Assembly (NCBI GenBank): GCA_947561585.1 | Contig: CANNZV010003197.1 | Location: 1-64,000 of the forward strand | Source: Caprella mutica | Lineage: Eukaryota > Arthropoda > Malacostraca > Amphipoda > Caprellidae | Length of the DNA: 64,000 bases | Direction: 5' to 3' | Shown here: piece after piece, positions 46,321-58,200 of the stretch | How positions within the stretch are numbered: position 1 is the first letter of the stretch | Layout: each line of letters begins with the position of its first letter | Notes under the pieces: generated by a model | Seen by the model: only the letters and a program-made list of their open reading frames with translations | What the model was told of the DNA's origin: nothing | The model's database searches: none | Position numbers and translations under genes: made by a program

Positions 46321-46452
46321 TAGGGTAAGTTCCGAATTATCGGTCAGTTCCAAATCTTCAGTCATATAAGAAAAAACGATATTATAATTATTATATAGTT
46401 TTTTTTATATTATCGAAGATGTGGAAATGACCGATAATTCAGAACTTACCCT
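46321..46452. mobile_element. Palindromic MITE (TAGGGTAAGTTCCG family), 132 bp
   Basis: TAGGGTAAGTTCCGAATTAT and ATAATTCAGAACTTACCCTT arms meet over an AT-rich loop; the GGTATC core seen in other members is missing. Confidence 0.75.
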
Positions 46453-46724
46453 TATTCAGTGTAACATAGCCCCCTCCCCTCCCCCTGTTAATAATGATAG
46501 AGTGTAAAGAGGTAGCGCCATGCATGAGCTCTCAATTTTCTCGGAGCCATTTTCCGGTTCATATAATTGAAGCCCAATAACCCATTGCCTTTATGTGTTC
46601 ACTTTGTTGCTCTGATGGGCCAGTGACTACAAAAAACAGAGTTATGTCTTACACTCAGGAAAAAAATGCTTATTGGTTCAATTTGCTTGTTAAATATTTT
46701 GCCTTCAATATATTCATACTTGTA

Positions 46725-48400
46725 AACGAGTCAACTTGACCAGTACGAGGTCAAATTAACCTTCCTTTAGGTCAAAATGATCTTCTTTCAACAGGTCATA
46801 TTGACCATTAAGATTTGACTCGCCTTGCTAGACGAATTATTAATATTCATTATTTAAATCTATAGTAGAAGATAATATACTAATTAATAATTATTAGTGT
46901 AATAGGTAATTTTTAAGCACTTAAAATTAACAAATTGGAATTGAACTGGATATGGTGGCTTAAAAGATTTAAAAGAATATATAAAAAATATCTATATGTG
47001 GTTTACAGCAAAGGATAAGAATTAGGTTCATAGATTATAAAAAAGAAATGTAACTTTATAGGACTTAATAAAATAATAAGTAAGTCCTATAAGTTGACAA
47101 TATGTTAAGTTAGAACAGTAGATACTTGATGAAATGTAACAGTGACGTGTCAACTGGCATGACAATGTCCTGTAGACAAGTCAGAAAAAAGGCTACTTTT
47201 CCTCTCTTTTTTTTGTGCATTCACGTTATTGCTATTTTATAATTGGTAATTTATCAGTCACTTCATTAATTTAGCAACCAATATAGGACATTTTAAAACT
47301 TTAATTATTTACTTCGTTAAAATAGAGCTATGTATTACACTAGGAAAGAATCGAGTCAAAGTGATTGTATTATCGGGTTAATTTTTTGTCCCATTTTATC
47401 GAGTCAATTTGACCCTCATGAGGTCAGTCACTTCACTTCTGGAAGAAATTGGTATCCATGATACCCGCAGGTATCAAGGATACCAATTAATAAGTCTAAT
47501 TTGAATTATACTTTAATTTTTTACTTGGTGGCCGGAAACTTCGGTCTCGGAATTATAAATATTATACCTCTCAACATAAATTGCAGTAATGTAGTTTGTT
47601 GTATTCGCTAATTTGTTGTACTGAACACTTCATGATTGTTCAATAACTCGGAACTTACCCTATCTTTATCTTGCCTATAAATTTGAAGCATTTACTTTAA
47701 TATTACAAGTAAGACAAACATTACAATGTTCCCTCAGTGTAATTACATTATAAACATTCTGGAATGGGAATGGAGATTTTCTCAGTGATTCCAAGTCTTA
47801 AATGGAGCACTGGAATCACTGCAGATGATTCTCACAGAGGGAAGATATGACTAATATTAAATATGACTAATATTAAATATGACTAATATTTGATATGACT
47901 AATATTAAATATGACTAATATTGGACAGGACTAATAAAAAAATATTATATTTAGATATAATATCAGGCAGAAAAATAATCAAAGTAGTATTTAAGTAGTA
48001 TATCTTTATTCTATCATCTTCCCTTTCTTTTATTATTAATTTCATACAAATTACCTACATCAAAATAATTACCATGTTTCAAAATAAGGTACATTCAGAA
48101 TTATTGGACGGTTCCATGTCTTCGATCATGTATAACTATTTAACTTTCAATTTAATTCGTATCCAGTTTAAATTTATTTCTTTATTTTTGACCGTTCATT
48201 AAAAATATTCTGTACCAAAAACTCAAAGATAATAACCAATTTAACAGCACAGTTAGAAAAGAAGGTTGAGTCAAAGTGACGATCTTATCTGGTCAGTTGC
48301 CAAAATGACCCTTTATTAAGGTCAAAGTAACCTCTTTTCGGGTCAAAATGACCCCCTTTCACAGGTCTTTTGACTGTCAAGACTTGACCCACCATTCCAA
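46725..48400. repeat. Three blocks of AGGTCA / TGACC motifs
   Basis: Blocks at 46730-46830, 47355-47430 and 48270-48395 are built of phrases such as AGGTCAAAATGATC, AGGTCATATTGACC and GGGTCAAAATGACC. A palindromic MITE core lies at 47450-47490 and an arm at 48088-48150. No gene seen. Confidence 0.6.
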
Positions 48401-48994
48401 TCGAATATAAGACATTTTCTTTATTTGTAAATTATTTTTTTTAAATATAATGGATGAAAATTACATATGTCGTAAGGTATGGATAACAAACTATAAGATT
48501 AAAATCTTATTCATATATTGAGCATATCAGTGACCAGCCAAATAGAGTCAAGTCATGCATGACCTGTTGCACTGGTCAGAATAGTCAGTCTGCCCCATTC
48601 TTTACATCGGACAATATTTCTCAGGATATGAGTCAGAAAAATGCTTACTCAGCTCTTTTGAAGATGGATATCGCAGGGAAACATCCCGGAAAGCTAAGGT
48701 TCAAGTGCTCTGAAAGCTAAATCATATTGGTGAGACAACTTGGAAAAAGAGTAAAGGAACTATCTAACATGTTCAGACTGTTCCCTTATAGTTATAGTTC
48801 AGGTAAACAAATCGTTTAGTGTTTACTTAGATATAGTTATTTTGCCATCAAGAATAATTTTGATTTGATAATATTTAAAATTATCTCAAAGATGATGTCA
48901 GGTTTCCTTTATATGTAAGTTCCCTTTTTAATGTCAGATTTCGTTTTTAACGTCGGAGTTCCTTTTTAATTTCTGATTTTGTTTTTAATTTCAG

Positions 48995-49073
48995 TTCAGA
49001 GGATAATGCTTTCAGTATCCTGTCGTCGGTCAAGGAGAAGTATAATGACCACAGTTTGGGTGTTGCCCTGTGA
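48995..49073 (+). other. Possible terminal exon, unassigned
   Basis: After a strong acceptor (TTTGTTTTTAATTTCAG) an open frame reads SEDNAFSILSSVKEKYNDHS, then LGVAL and TGA. The composition is protein-like, but no upstream exon could be tied to it and I do not recognise it. A stretch at 48636-48720 after TTTCTCAG is also open. Confidence 0.2.
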
Positions 49074-49714
49074 CCTGCTATAGGCACCTCACAGTCACTT
49101 GGAGGCCACTACCATTAGCGATGATCGGAGCCATGGTCGTAGAGCAGAGAAGCTTAACTTTTCTTTTTAATGTTCATTGCCTGAAGATAACTTTTTTGAT
49201 TATTTAAAGATGGTCTGCTTCTTCTGGAAGGGGGCCTTTTAAATAAATTCAGATTTCGTTTTTAATTTCAGATTTCCTTTTCAATTTAAAAATACTGATA
49301 TGTTTACTTTAATCATTATAAATATTTAGCAGCAAAATTTAGATTAATTTACACTCGATGGATATAAGAATACAATACATTTTATAGTATAATCTTTATA
49401 TTTTTTATTGTGATTATAGATATTGAATACAATTCCTATATATTGGTATTCCTATACATTGACTATATAATGATATTCCTATATATTGGTATTCCTATAT
49501 ATTGACTATATAATGATATATTTGAAAACCATTTATATTTATTTACAGTAGGAGTAGGTTTTCCCAAAAAAATATTTACAAAGAATATTTTTAGTTCATT
49601 AGAAAAATATACCAAACTAATCAAATGAAGTACGATCTGTAAAGTAATAAAATTAACGCAATTCTAGACTTAAAATAAAGTATTTCAACTTTAATTTAAT
49701 TTTATGACTTGTCA

Positions 49715-50770
49715 GTGTACCATTGGTGTCATTTTGACGTCAGAGTCGCTAGTAGAAGTAGGTATAGACACTGTATCACCTTCTGTGTACCATTGGTGTC
49801 ATTTTGACGTCAGAGTCGCTAGTAGAAGTAGGTATGGACACTGTATCACCTTCTGTGTACCATTGGTGTCATTTTAACGTCACAGTCACTAGTAGAAGTA
49901 GGTATGGACACTGTATCTGTATCACCTTCTGTGTACCATTGGTGTCATTTTAACGTCACAGTCACTAGTAGAAGTAGGTATGGACACTGTATCACCTTCT
50001 GTGTACCATTGGTGTCATTTTAACGTCACAGTCACTAGTAGAAGTAGGTATGGACACTGTATCACCTTCTGTGTACCATTGGTGTCATTTTAACGTCACA
50101 GTCACTAGTAGAAGTAGGTATGGACACTGTATCACCTTCTGTGTACCATTGGTGTTATTTTAACGTCACAGTCACTAGTAGAAGTAGGTATGGACACTGT
50201 ATCACCTTCTGTGTACCATTGGTGTCATTTTAACGTCACAGTCGCTAGTAGAAGTAGGTATGGACACTGTATCACCTTCTGTGTACCATTGGTGTCATTT
50301 TGACGACACAGTCGGTAGTAGAAGTAGGTATGGACACTGTATCACCTTCTGTATACCATTGGTGTCATTTTGACGTCACAGTCACTAGTAGAAGTAGGTA
50401 TGGACACTGTATCACCTTCTGTGTACCATTGGTGTCATTTTAACGTCACAGTCACTAGTAGAAGTAGGTATGGACACTGTATCACCTTCTGTGTACCATT
50501 GGTGTCATTTTAACGTCACAGTCACTAGTAGAAGTAGGTATGGACACTGTATCACCTTCTGTGTACCATTGGTGTCATTTTAACGTCACAGTCGCTAGTA
50601 GAAGTAGGTATGGACACTGTATCACCTTCTGTGTACCATTGGTGTCATTTTGACGACACAGTCGGTAGTAGAAGTAGGTATGGACACTGTATCACCTTCT
50701 GTATACCATTGGTGTCATTTTGACGTCACAGTCACTAGTAGAAGTAGGTATGGACACTGTATCATCTTCT
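49715..50770. repeat. 70-bp minisatellite, 15 units, with a 350-bp higher-order period
   Basis: Unit starts GTGTACCATTGGTGTCATTT and ends ATCACCTTCT. One unit carries a 6-bp TGTATC insertion, so the length is 15 x 70 + 6. The variant series CGCTAGTA, CGGTAGTA, GTATACC recurs 350 bp later (50231 to 50581), which marks a five-unit duplication. Several units contain TGACGTCA. Confidence 0.97.
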
Positions 50771-51405
50771 GATTACCTACCGTAGTCTATGTTTTAAATT
50801 GATATTAAATGGTATGGAATGTCAGTAGAAACTATTTTGAAAATCATTTACATATATTTTGGAAACTATAAATAAATAATATAGGTGTTAATATAAATGA
50901 AGAGTAATTTGTAATATATTTATAAGCTACTGCGTACTATTTAATAAGTTATAGATTAACATAGCACCAAAGAGATAGTCCTCCTAATTCACTATTACTA
51001 TATAAGATTAGTTATTAAGATCACATAACATTTCAAACTTTAAAAAACATAGGTGGGGAAGTTCCGATTAATTGGACTGTTCCTAATTTTCGATCATATG
51101 AAAAACTATATATAATTTAACCTTTTAAGTTTTTAACCCGTTATAGTTATACAGATATAATGAATACCAATAAAACTAATTAAAATAAAATTAAGATGTC
51201 AATTTTTTTTCCATATGATCAAAAAATCTGAACATACCCAACTAGTTTTCTTACCACTGAAATTCGATTCTTCCATTTCGAAAATGTACTATAAAATTTT
51301 AATTCACTCTATTCCCAATAGCCTAATAGACAGTTAAAATAATGTTTATTCCTTACACTACCTAACAACGTAAATATTACTTTTTTGTATCATCTAAATT
51401 ATACA
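50771..51405. other. AT-rich DNA with a palindromic MITE copy
   Basis: 51055-51241 is a diverged member of the TAGGGTAAGTTCCG family (GGGAAGTTCCGATTAATTGG ... GATCAAAAAATCTGAACATA). Nothing else recognised. Confidence 0.5.
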
Positions 51406-51661
51406 GAACTTTCCTTCTTCCAGTTCATAACTTTCCTTCTTCCAGTTCATAACTTTCCTTCTTCCAGTTCATAACTTTCCTTCTTCCAGTTCATAACTTT
51501 CCTTCTTCCAGTTCATAACTTTCCTTCTTCCAGTTCAGAACTTTCCTTCTTCCAGTTCAGAACTTTCCTTCTTCCAGTTCAGAACTTTCCTTCTTCCAGT
51601 TCATAACTTTCCTTCTTCCAGTTCATAACTTTCCTTCTTCCAGTTCAGAACTTTCCTTCTA
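51406..51661. repeat. 22-bp minisatellite, about 11.6 copies
   Basis: Unit AACTTTCCTTCTTCCAGTTC plus AT or AG. It lies 335 bp beyond the receptor stop codon, so it could be in the 3' untranslated region or just past it. The Lys/Glu-rich minus-strand open frame at 51601-51867 is a by-product of purine-rich sequence. Confidence 0.95.
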
Positions 51662-51995
51662 TTTTGTGTTAGCATGCAGAGATCTCTCGTACTTTTTTTT
51701 TCTTCCTGAACTTGCTTTCGTTTTGATCTTCTTGTCAAACTTTCCTTATTCTTTGGAGCTTTTCCGAACTTAAAATCTTCTTCGGTCCTTCCCGAAATTT
51801 CATCCTTCTTTGGCCCTTCCCCTTCTCTTTGGTTTTCCATCCTTTCCTCCACCTCTTCCCCCTTCACACCGCTGTATTTCCTACATTTCCCACCGTGAAG
51901 TCATTTCTTGACTGGCGGTAGGTTCCCTGCTTCTCGCACGCAATACTGACGGAGTGAAAGATAAAAACACATCATAGGAGAAGATATTTAATCAT

Positions 51996-52206
51996 TCAGT
52001 TAAGATAAACTAATATTCTGTGATACAATTTGAGCTTGGAGTGGACTAACCTCGTGTCTCGGTGCCTCAAAGTCGACACTCTGGTCGAGAACTGTACCGA
52101 TGGACTTAAAGTCAGACTTCGACTGTCGGAGCCGCACTTCATCGCCGTTAGGAAACTGTCTCTGAAGTGACGGGACACAAACCCGTAGATTATAGGGTTA
52201 AGGCAA
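51996..52206 (-). CDS. GPCR exon 7: end of TM7, helix 8, C-tail
   Basis: SCLNPIIYGFVSRHFRDSF leads into a Ser/Thr-rich tail (SDSRSLTLSPSVQFSTRVST) suited to kinase and arrestin regulation, ending ILVYLN. Acceptor ATTTCAG. Confidence 0.95.
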
Positions 52207-55200
52207 CTGAAATCAGAAGGCAAATGTGTTTGTGTTTGAAAGAGGCAGCAAACTAACAGTTTAAAAGATCTGAAATTAAACTTCATAAATGGACTGAAAA
52301 AATATAAATGACCTGGATATTAATTAATGTATTTTCAAGAATTAAATCTTGCAAAATAATTCTCCAAATTCAACTCATTTCTTCATTAATGAAATATGTA
52401 TACTTAATGTTGCATATTCCTCCCGTTTTTGATCATATACAAGGTCCTGCTTACCTGTTGATGTAGGACAACAGGTCTGCCGTTGTTGTGATGTGTTTCA
52501 GTGTAACAGAGTAGGCTTTCGTCACTCTGTAAGACTTCAGTAAGTTCAGCACTAGAATTGGTGCCCAGCAGAGTATGAAGAGAGTCACCACCAACACCAG
52601 CATGGTCACCACCTGGGGAAACAGGATGGCAATGAAAAAAATAGGTTACTCTTTTAACTCGTTCTAAAATAACCAAATATGTGGAACTGACAGATAATTC
52701 GTAACTTACGCTTATTGATATTTATGAAAATATTGGACTATTAAATGTTCTCAACTGCTGCATTGATATGAAAGTTCAAAGTAGTGAATGAATTACAAGT
52801 ATTAATTTCAACCATAGCTTAACTCTCACTCACTATAGGTGAGTAATTAGTTTGATACTTTGGTTTATATAATTGAGTTTCGTTACAATATAAAATATTG
52901 TTTATAGTAGGTAGAAAGTTATCGTACGTTCACACTCAGACACGTAAGAAAAATTCTAGAACATTCATTTTAATTGATGCTCACGATACCAGCAGGTATA
53001 TAAACCAAAGTATCAAACTAATTACTCACCTACACTGAGTGAGAGTTAAGCTGTGGTTGAATTGTAATATTTTAATTCACTCACTACTTTGAACTTTCAT
53101 CACAGAACATTCATTATCTAAATACACGAGTCCACAAAACCATTTTTGTGGGCTTGACTCATGTACTTCATCTTTTTCTCTCTCTTTCTATCTTTCTTAC
53201 CTGTTCTATTTTTCTCTCTCCATTTCTCTTACCTGTACTATTTCTTTCTCTCCATCTCTCTTACCTGTTCTATTTCTTTCTCTCCATCTCTCCCTTTCTT
53301 CTTTCCATCTCCCAAAGCTGTTCGATTTGACCTGACAAAATAAATTAAAGTAAAAATAATCAACAAAAGAGTGGAGATGAAATAATTTTTTTGTTCCTGT
53401 ATTCTTTTAAAGGTCCCTTCCACCCTAATTTTTTATTTCTCTATTCATTAGAAGTTTACTGGTTATAAAACTACTAACCATTTCAAATTTACTTCTATAT
53501 TTTTATAATAATATGTAATTTAAGTTATTGTGATTTTTCTTCTACCATCTGAATTTCAAACGAAGAAAAAGAAATCGTACCTCATCCGACAAATTCTAAA
53601 CAATAACAAAGTTTTACAAAGCTTATTGATGTGTTATAAATAGCTTCCTATACAGTTACCAAATAACATTATTATGAAAAAAATAATTAGCTACCTAAAA
53701 GGTTGAGATACGTTTTCTTCGACAAGAATTTCGTGGACAAGACATTTCGTCGACGAGATGTTATCATCGACATGACGTTTCGTCGACAAGACGTTATCGT
53801 CGACAAGACGTTATCGTCGACAAGACGTTATCGTCGACAAGACGTTATCGTCGACAAGACGTTATCGTCGACAAGACGTTATCGTCGACAAGACGTTTCG
53901 TCGAAAAACTTTCATAAATGGGATATTAACACACTCTAATGTTACAAAACATGTACTTTAACATAATAATGTATCAAACGATCAAATTATAAAATAGAAT
54001 AATGGTGAAGAGGAAAACTATTAAATATATTTCAGTCTTTTTTCTACTCAATAATACCAAATTATTTTAAAGTAACTTAATACTTTTGGGTCAAGTTACG
54101 TTCGTAATATTTAAAAATTAAAACAATTTCCTCTCAATAATTTACGTTTCATGATAATAAATAATATTTATATCGTCCGTAACACTGTGAGTGTTCTGTA
54201 ATTGAGTGGTAATCCTAGATTGATTTGCAAGATTATATAAAAAAAAATCACCGTTGAATGTTTATCGATATTATAGATTAATTTTTTTACGAAAAAGTGA
54301 TTCTTAGAAACAAGTAATTGGCTTAAAATATAAAATTAAACGCTATCCCATTTTCAAACTTTGATTATGTAAGAAATAAATATCAAAAAATCAAATATCT
54401 CTCTCAGAAAAATAAGAATTTATTATATAATATTGTAGAACTAATGTATTATTATTAATATTATACCTTTGTCTCAGCAAACACGGCAAGACACTAATAG
54501 GCAGTTGTGACACGAGGCTACTATAGACAAAGAATTAAAGAGTGTTCTTTGTGTGTGGATTTAGTCCTTTAGTTTTCAATTATTTCATTATTTGTTACGA
54601 TATATTTTGTCTTGCATATACAATTAATTTCTCAAATTACTTTACAATAATTTGTTATTATTGAGTAGTTCTGGTTTAGTATTAAAGTAGAAAAACTATT
54701 GAAATTTATTTAATAATTTTCCTCCTCACCATTATTCTATTTTGTAATTTGATCGTGTGATACATTATTCTGTCAAAGTACATGTTTTGTAACATTAGAG
54801 TGTGTTAATATCCATTTTATGAAAGTTTTTTGACGAAACGTCCTGTCGACGATAACATCTTGTCGACGAAATGTCTTTCGACGAAACGTCCTGTCGACGA
54901 TAACATCTTGTCGACGAAATGTCTTTCGACGAAACGTCCTGTCGACGATAACATCTTGTCGATGAAATGTCCGCACATCACCTAAAAGTGTACCTAATTA
55001 CCATTAAATTTACGTTAATACGAGATACAGTTCGCACACCATTATTGTTCTTCTATTCAATTTAATAGAAATGTCGGACATTGACTGATGAGAGTGAATA
55101 TTTTCTTTAATAATTAATTACGAAGCGAATACTTGATCAATTTCTTTTCTGTTAACTAATTATTAATAAATAATTTCTAAAGTAGAACTAATATACCTAA

Positions 55201-58200
55201 TCTTAAAGCATTTCAGAGAAACTTTAATTTAGCTTGGATACCAATTACTATAACTAGTTAAAATGACTAATTATCGATATTATTCTTACATGATCGAAAA
55301 TGTGGAACTGTTCGACAACTCGGAGCTTACCCTAGTTATTCTATAAATTGAAACATTTTCAAGCTATTGAACCACATAAGTATATAAAAATTGTACTTGA
55401 CGACACATATTTTTGACAATTGTTTTAAGGTACCGTGAAACAAATGAAGTGGCTCAGATATTATCTAAATATATATTAATTAACCTTTATATTTCTATAT
55501 ATCATGAATCGTATTTTCTGGTAGAATGTAAAGCATATTTTTTTAAATTGCTTGATAGAATTTAATTTAAATAACGAACACTGAAGGACTAGGAAAATTG
55601 TCATAAAATCTACGGGAAATAGTCTTAATATTTGAATTACTTTTTATAACCTATCTTAAAAATCGTATCTGGATAAAATTTAATACCCTAGATACCCTAG
55701 TAACTGGTATAATAATTAAGATTGATTTTTAATTAACCAATCATTATAAATTTGAATACCCATGATTAATTAGAACAATCATAATTAATTTTTAACCTAC
55801 TTCAATAATAATTATGATTAATTTTAAAATAAACTATAATAAACGCACCAAAATATGAAAACATATTCTTTGTAAATAAAAAATAGCGACTTGTTGTTCT
55901 CTCGACAATTTAATATATTTATGCATCTTTTAATAATAACCAACTAATATTTACATACGGTATTTTTTCAATTAAATTCGCAACTGGTAATTGCAACTTA
56001 GGAAATACACTTGTAAGTACTACAAGTGCCTTGTTTCTAACATATTTAATGTTTTCAGATTGTTAGGTATGTGAATTGCAATGTTGAGGAGTTATAACAT
56101 TTTCAATTAAATGTAACTAAAGAGACACTCGAAGCTGTAAAAGAAATAAACAAAAGATAAAGCCTAACAAATAAATTGTACGCTAATTGAATGTAAGCCT
56201 AAAAGTCGGAAAATAATTGCAAAGATCCGGCCGCCTGAACAAATTGTGATATTTGGAAAAATGTACAATGAATTAAATGAAAGATTGAAATTATTTTAAT
56301 TAATTTAACAGTAAACAACTAAATTTGATTGAATTTATTTCATAAAATTATCAATGTACATTCAATTGAGTTATTCCAAATAATATAAAAGTTACATAAT
56401 GTTTATTAGTTATTTTCATCTACGTACATGATTAAAAACCTTTTGATAAATCGAAACAAACTTCATAAGATTTTTTTTTGTTGATGATCAGTTTAGAACT
56501 TTAGAATCTAGGTACAGCTATATACAAACAATGTAGATTATGTCATAGAATATAGATATTTATAGCATGTATTGTGATAAAATACAGAATGATAGTACTC
56601 GAAGTAATTGTTATTTCCTAAATATCCAATATTCATTTAAGTTCTTCTTTTAAATATATTTGTAAATGATCTTTGTAGCCTAACTAAAAGTTTTAATTTT
56701 AATTCTACCATGTTTGAGGAAACATGGCTCAGTTTTTTATTATATTCGAGACAGAAAATTTTTAAACATTTCTAGTAGACTGCAAAATTTCATTTATAAA
56801 CCTTCAGAACAGCTAAATTAATAAAATAGTTCTTCCCACATCCCAAGATTTTAAAATATTCCTTGTATACTGTTTTTATTTTATATTTTTATAGATTCTA
56901 TCAACTTTCAGACTTTACGAATCTACTGTATATAAATTATATCTCCAATTATTATTAATCTCTCATAATTCTAAAAAATATTTTCAACTAGATAACGTGC
57001 ACACGGTAGAGCGCATACCTTCTCCGCCGCTTTGACCTGTTCCCTTCCAAAATCTAATAAACTGGCAAGTTTAAGCCCCGCCTATTTTACAGTTACCACT
57101 CACATTTGTTTCCTGTTCTCAACCATTGAGAAGACAGCTTTGCAGATAGAAGCGTAAGCTCCTCCCATTACCACCACTGGGATGACCAATAGGGTGACGA
57201 AGATGTAAGTCTCATAAAGTGGCCACAGGTACTTAGATTTATAATCCTTGACACACCAGTGACCTACCACCGCACCACCATGGGACACTTCAATTTGCAC
57301 CTGAAAATTCAAAGCGAACTGTTCGAAATGGAGGATTTGAAAGCCGACTTCTTAGTCTTAAAAGTAGGATGTATTATTAATCTTACAATGGTAAAAGTTA
57401 TTATTTAACAGTCACCTGAACTATCAGAATCGGAAGCGCCATCACTATAGCCAGAATCCAAATGAAGATGGATATTTTTCTCGCTTTGGAGATAGTGCAG
57501 TTGTACTGAGCTTTCAGGGGGTAAATAATTGCATAGTACCTGAAAATGAATTTAATTGCAACATTGAGTAGTGTGCATCACTATGGGGTAAGTTACGAAT
57601 TACGGGACAGTTCCACAATATTCAGAAATATTTAAACATGATCATACACGTTAAAACATGTTCATATACGTTAAAACATGTTCATACAAGTTAAAACATG
57701 TTCAGAGACGTTAAAACTTGTTCAGAGACGTTCAAACATGTTCTTTCGCGTTGAAACGTGTTCATACACGTTAAAACATGTTCATACAAGTTAAAACATG
57801 TTCAGAGACGTTCAAACATGTTCGTACGCGTTAAAACGTGTTCATACAAGTTAAAACATGTTCAGAGACGTTCAAACATGTTCGTACGCGTTAAAACGTG
57901 TTCATACACGTTAAAACATGTTCAGAGACGTTAAAACATGTTCGTACGCGTTAAAACGTGTTCATACACGTTAAAACATGTTCAGAGACGTTAAAACATG
58001 TTCGTACGCGTTCTAAATAACATCTCTCACTGTAAATGACTCAGCCCAAACTGTGTGGAAAATTATTTCACTAAATTTACCAAAGGTTTTTTAATTATAA
58101 ATTTCTGTATCATTCAAAAATATTTTGATAACTTTGGTGGAGTCATGGAAATAAGTCCCAGATAAATTTTAAAGCAAATAACTGATGAAGAAAGTAGGGA

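Noticed and set aside
53148..53423. Leu/Ser-rich and Lys/Glu-rich ORFs
   Set aside because: They come from a CT-rich low-complexity tract in a GPCR intron.
53411..55400. Third complete TTAA-flanked element
   Set aside because: The left end at 53411 is clear but no matching right end was found.
52455..57104. Direct join of GPCR exon 4 to exon 6
   Set aside because: Exon 4 ends in phase 2 and a direct join produces TGA within three codons; the 25-nt exon 5 resolves it.
57100..57312. GPCR exon 4 read as a gene starting at its own Met
   Set aside because: The Met lies in the intron before the TTTTCAG acceptor; the frame joins exon 3 in phase 0.
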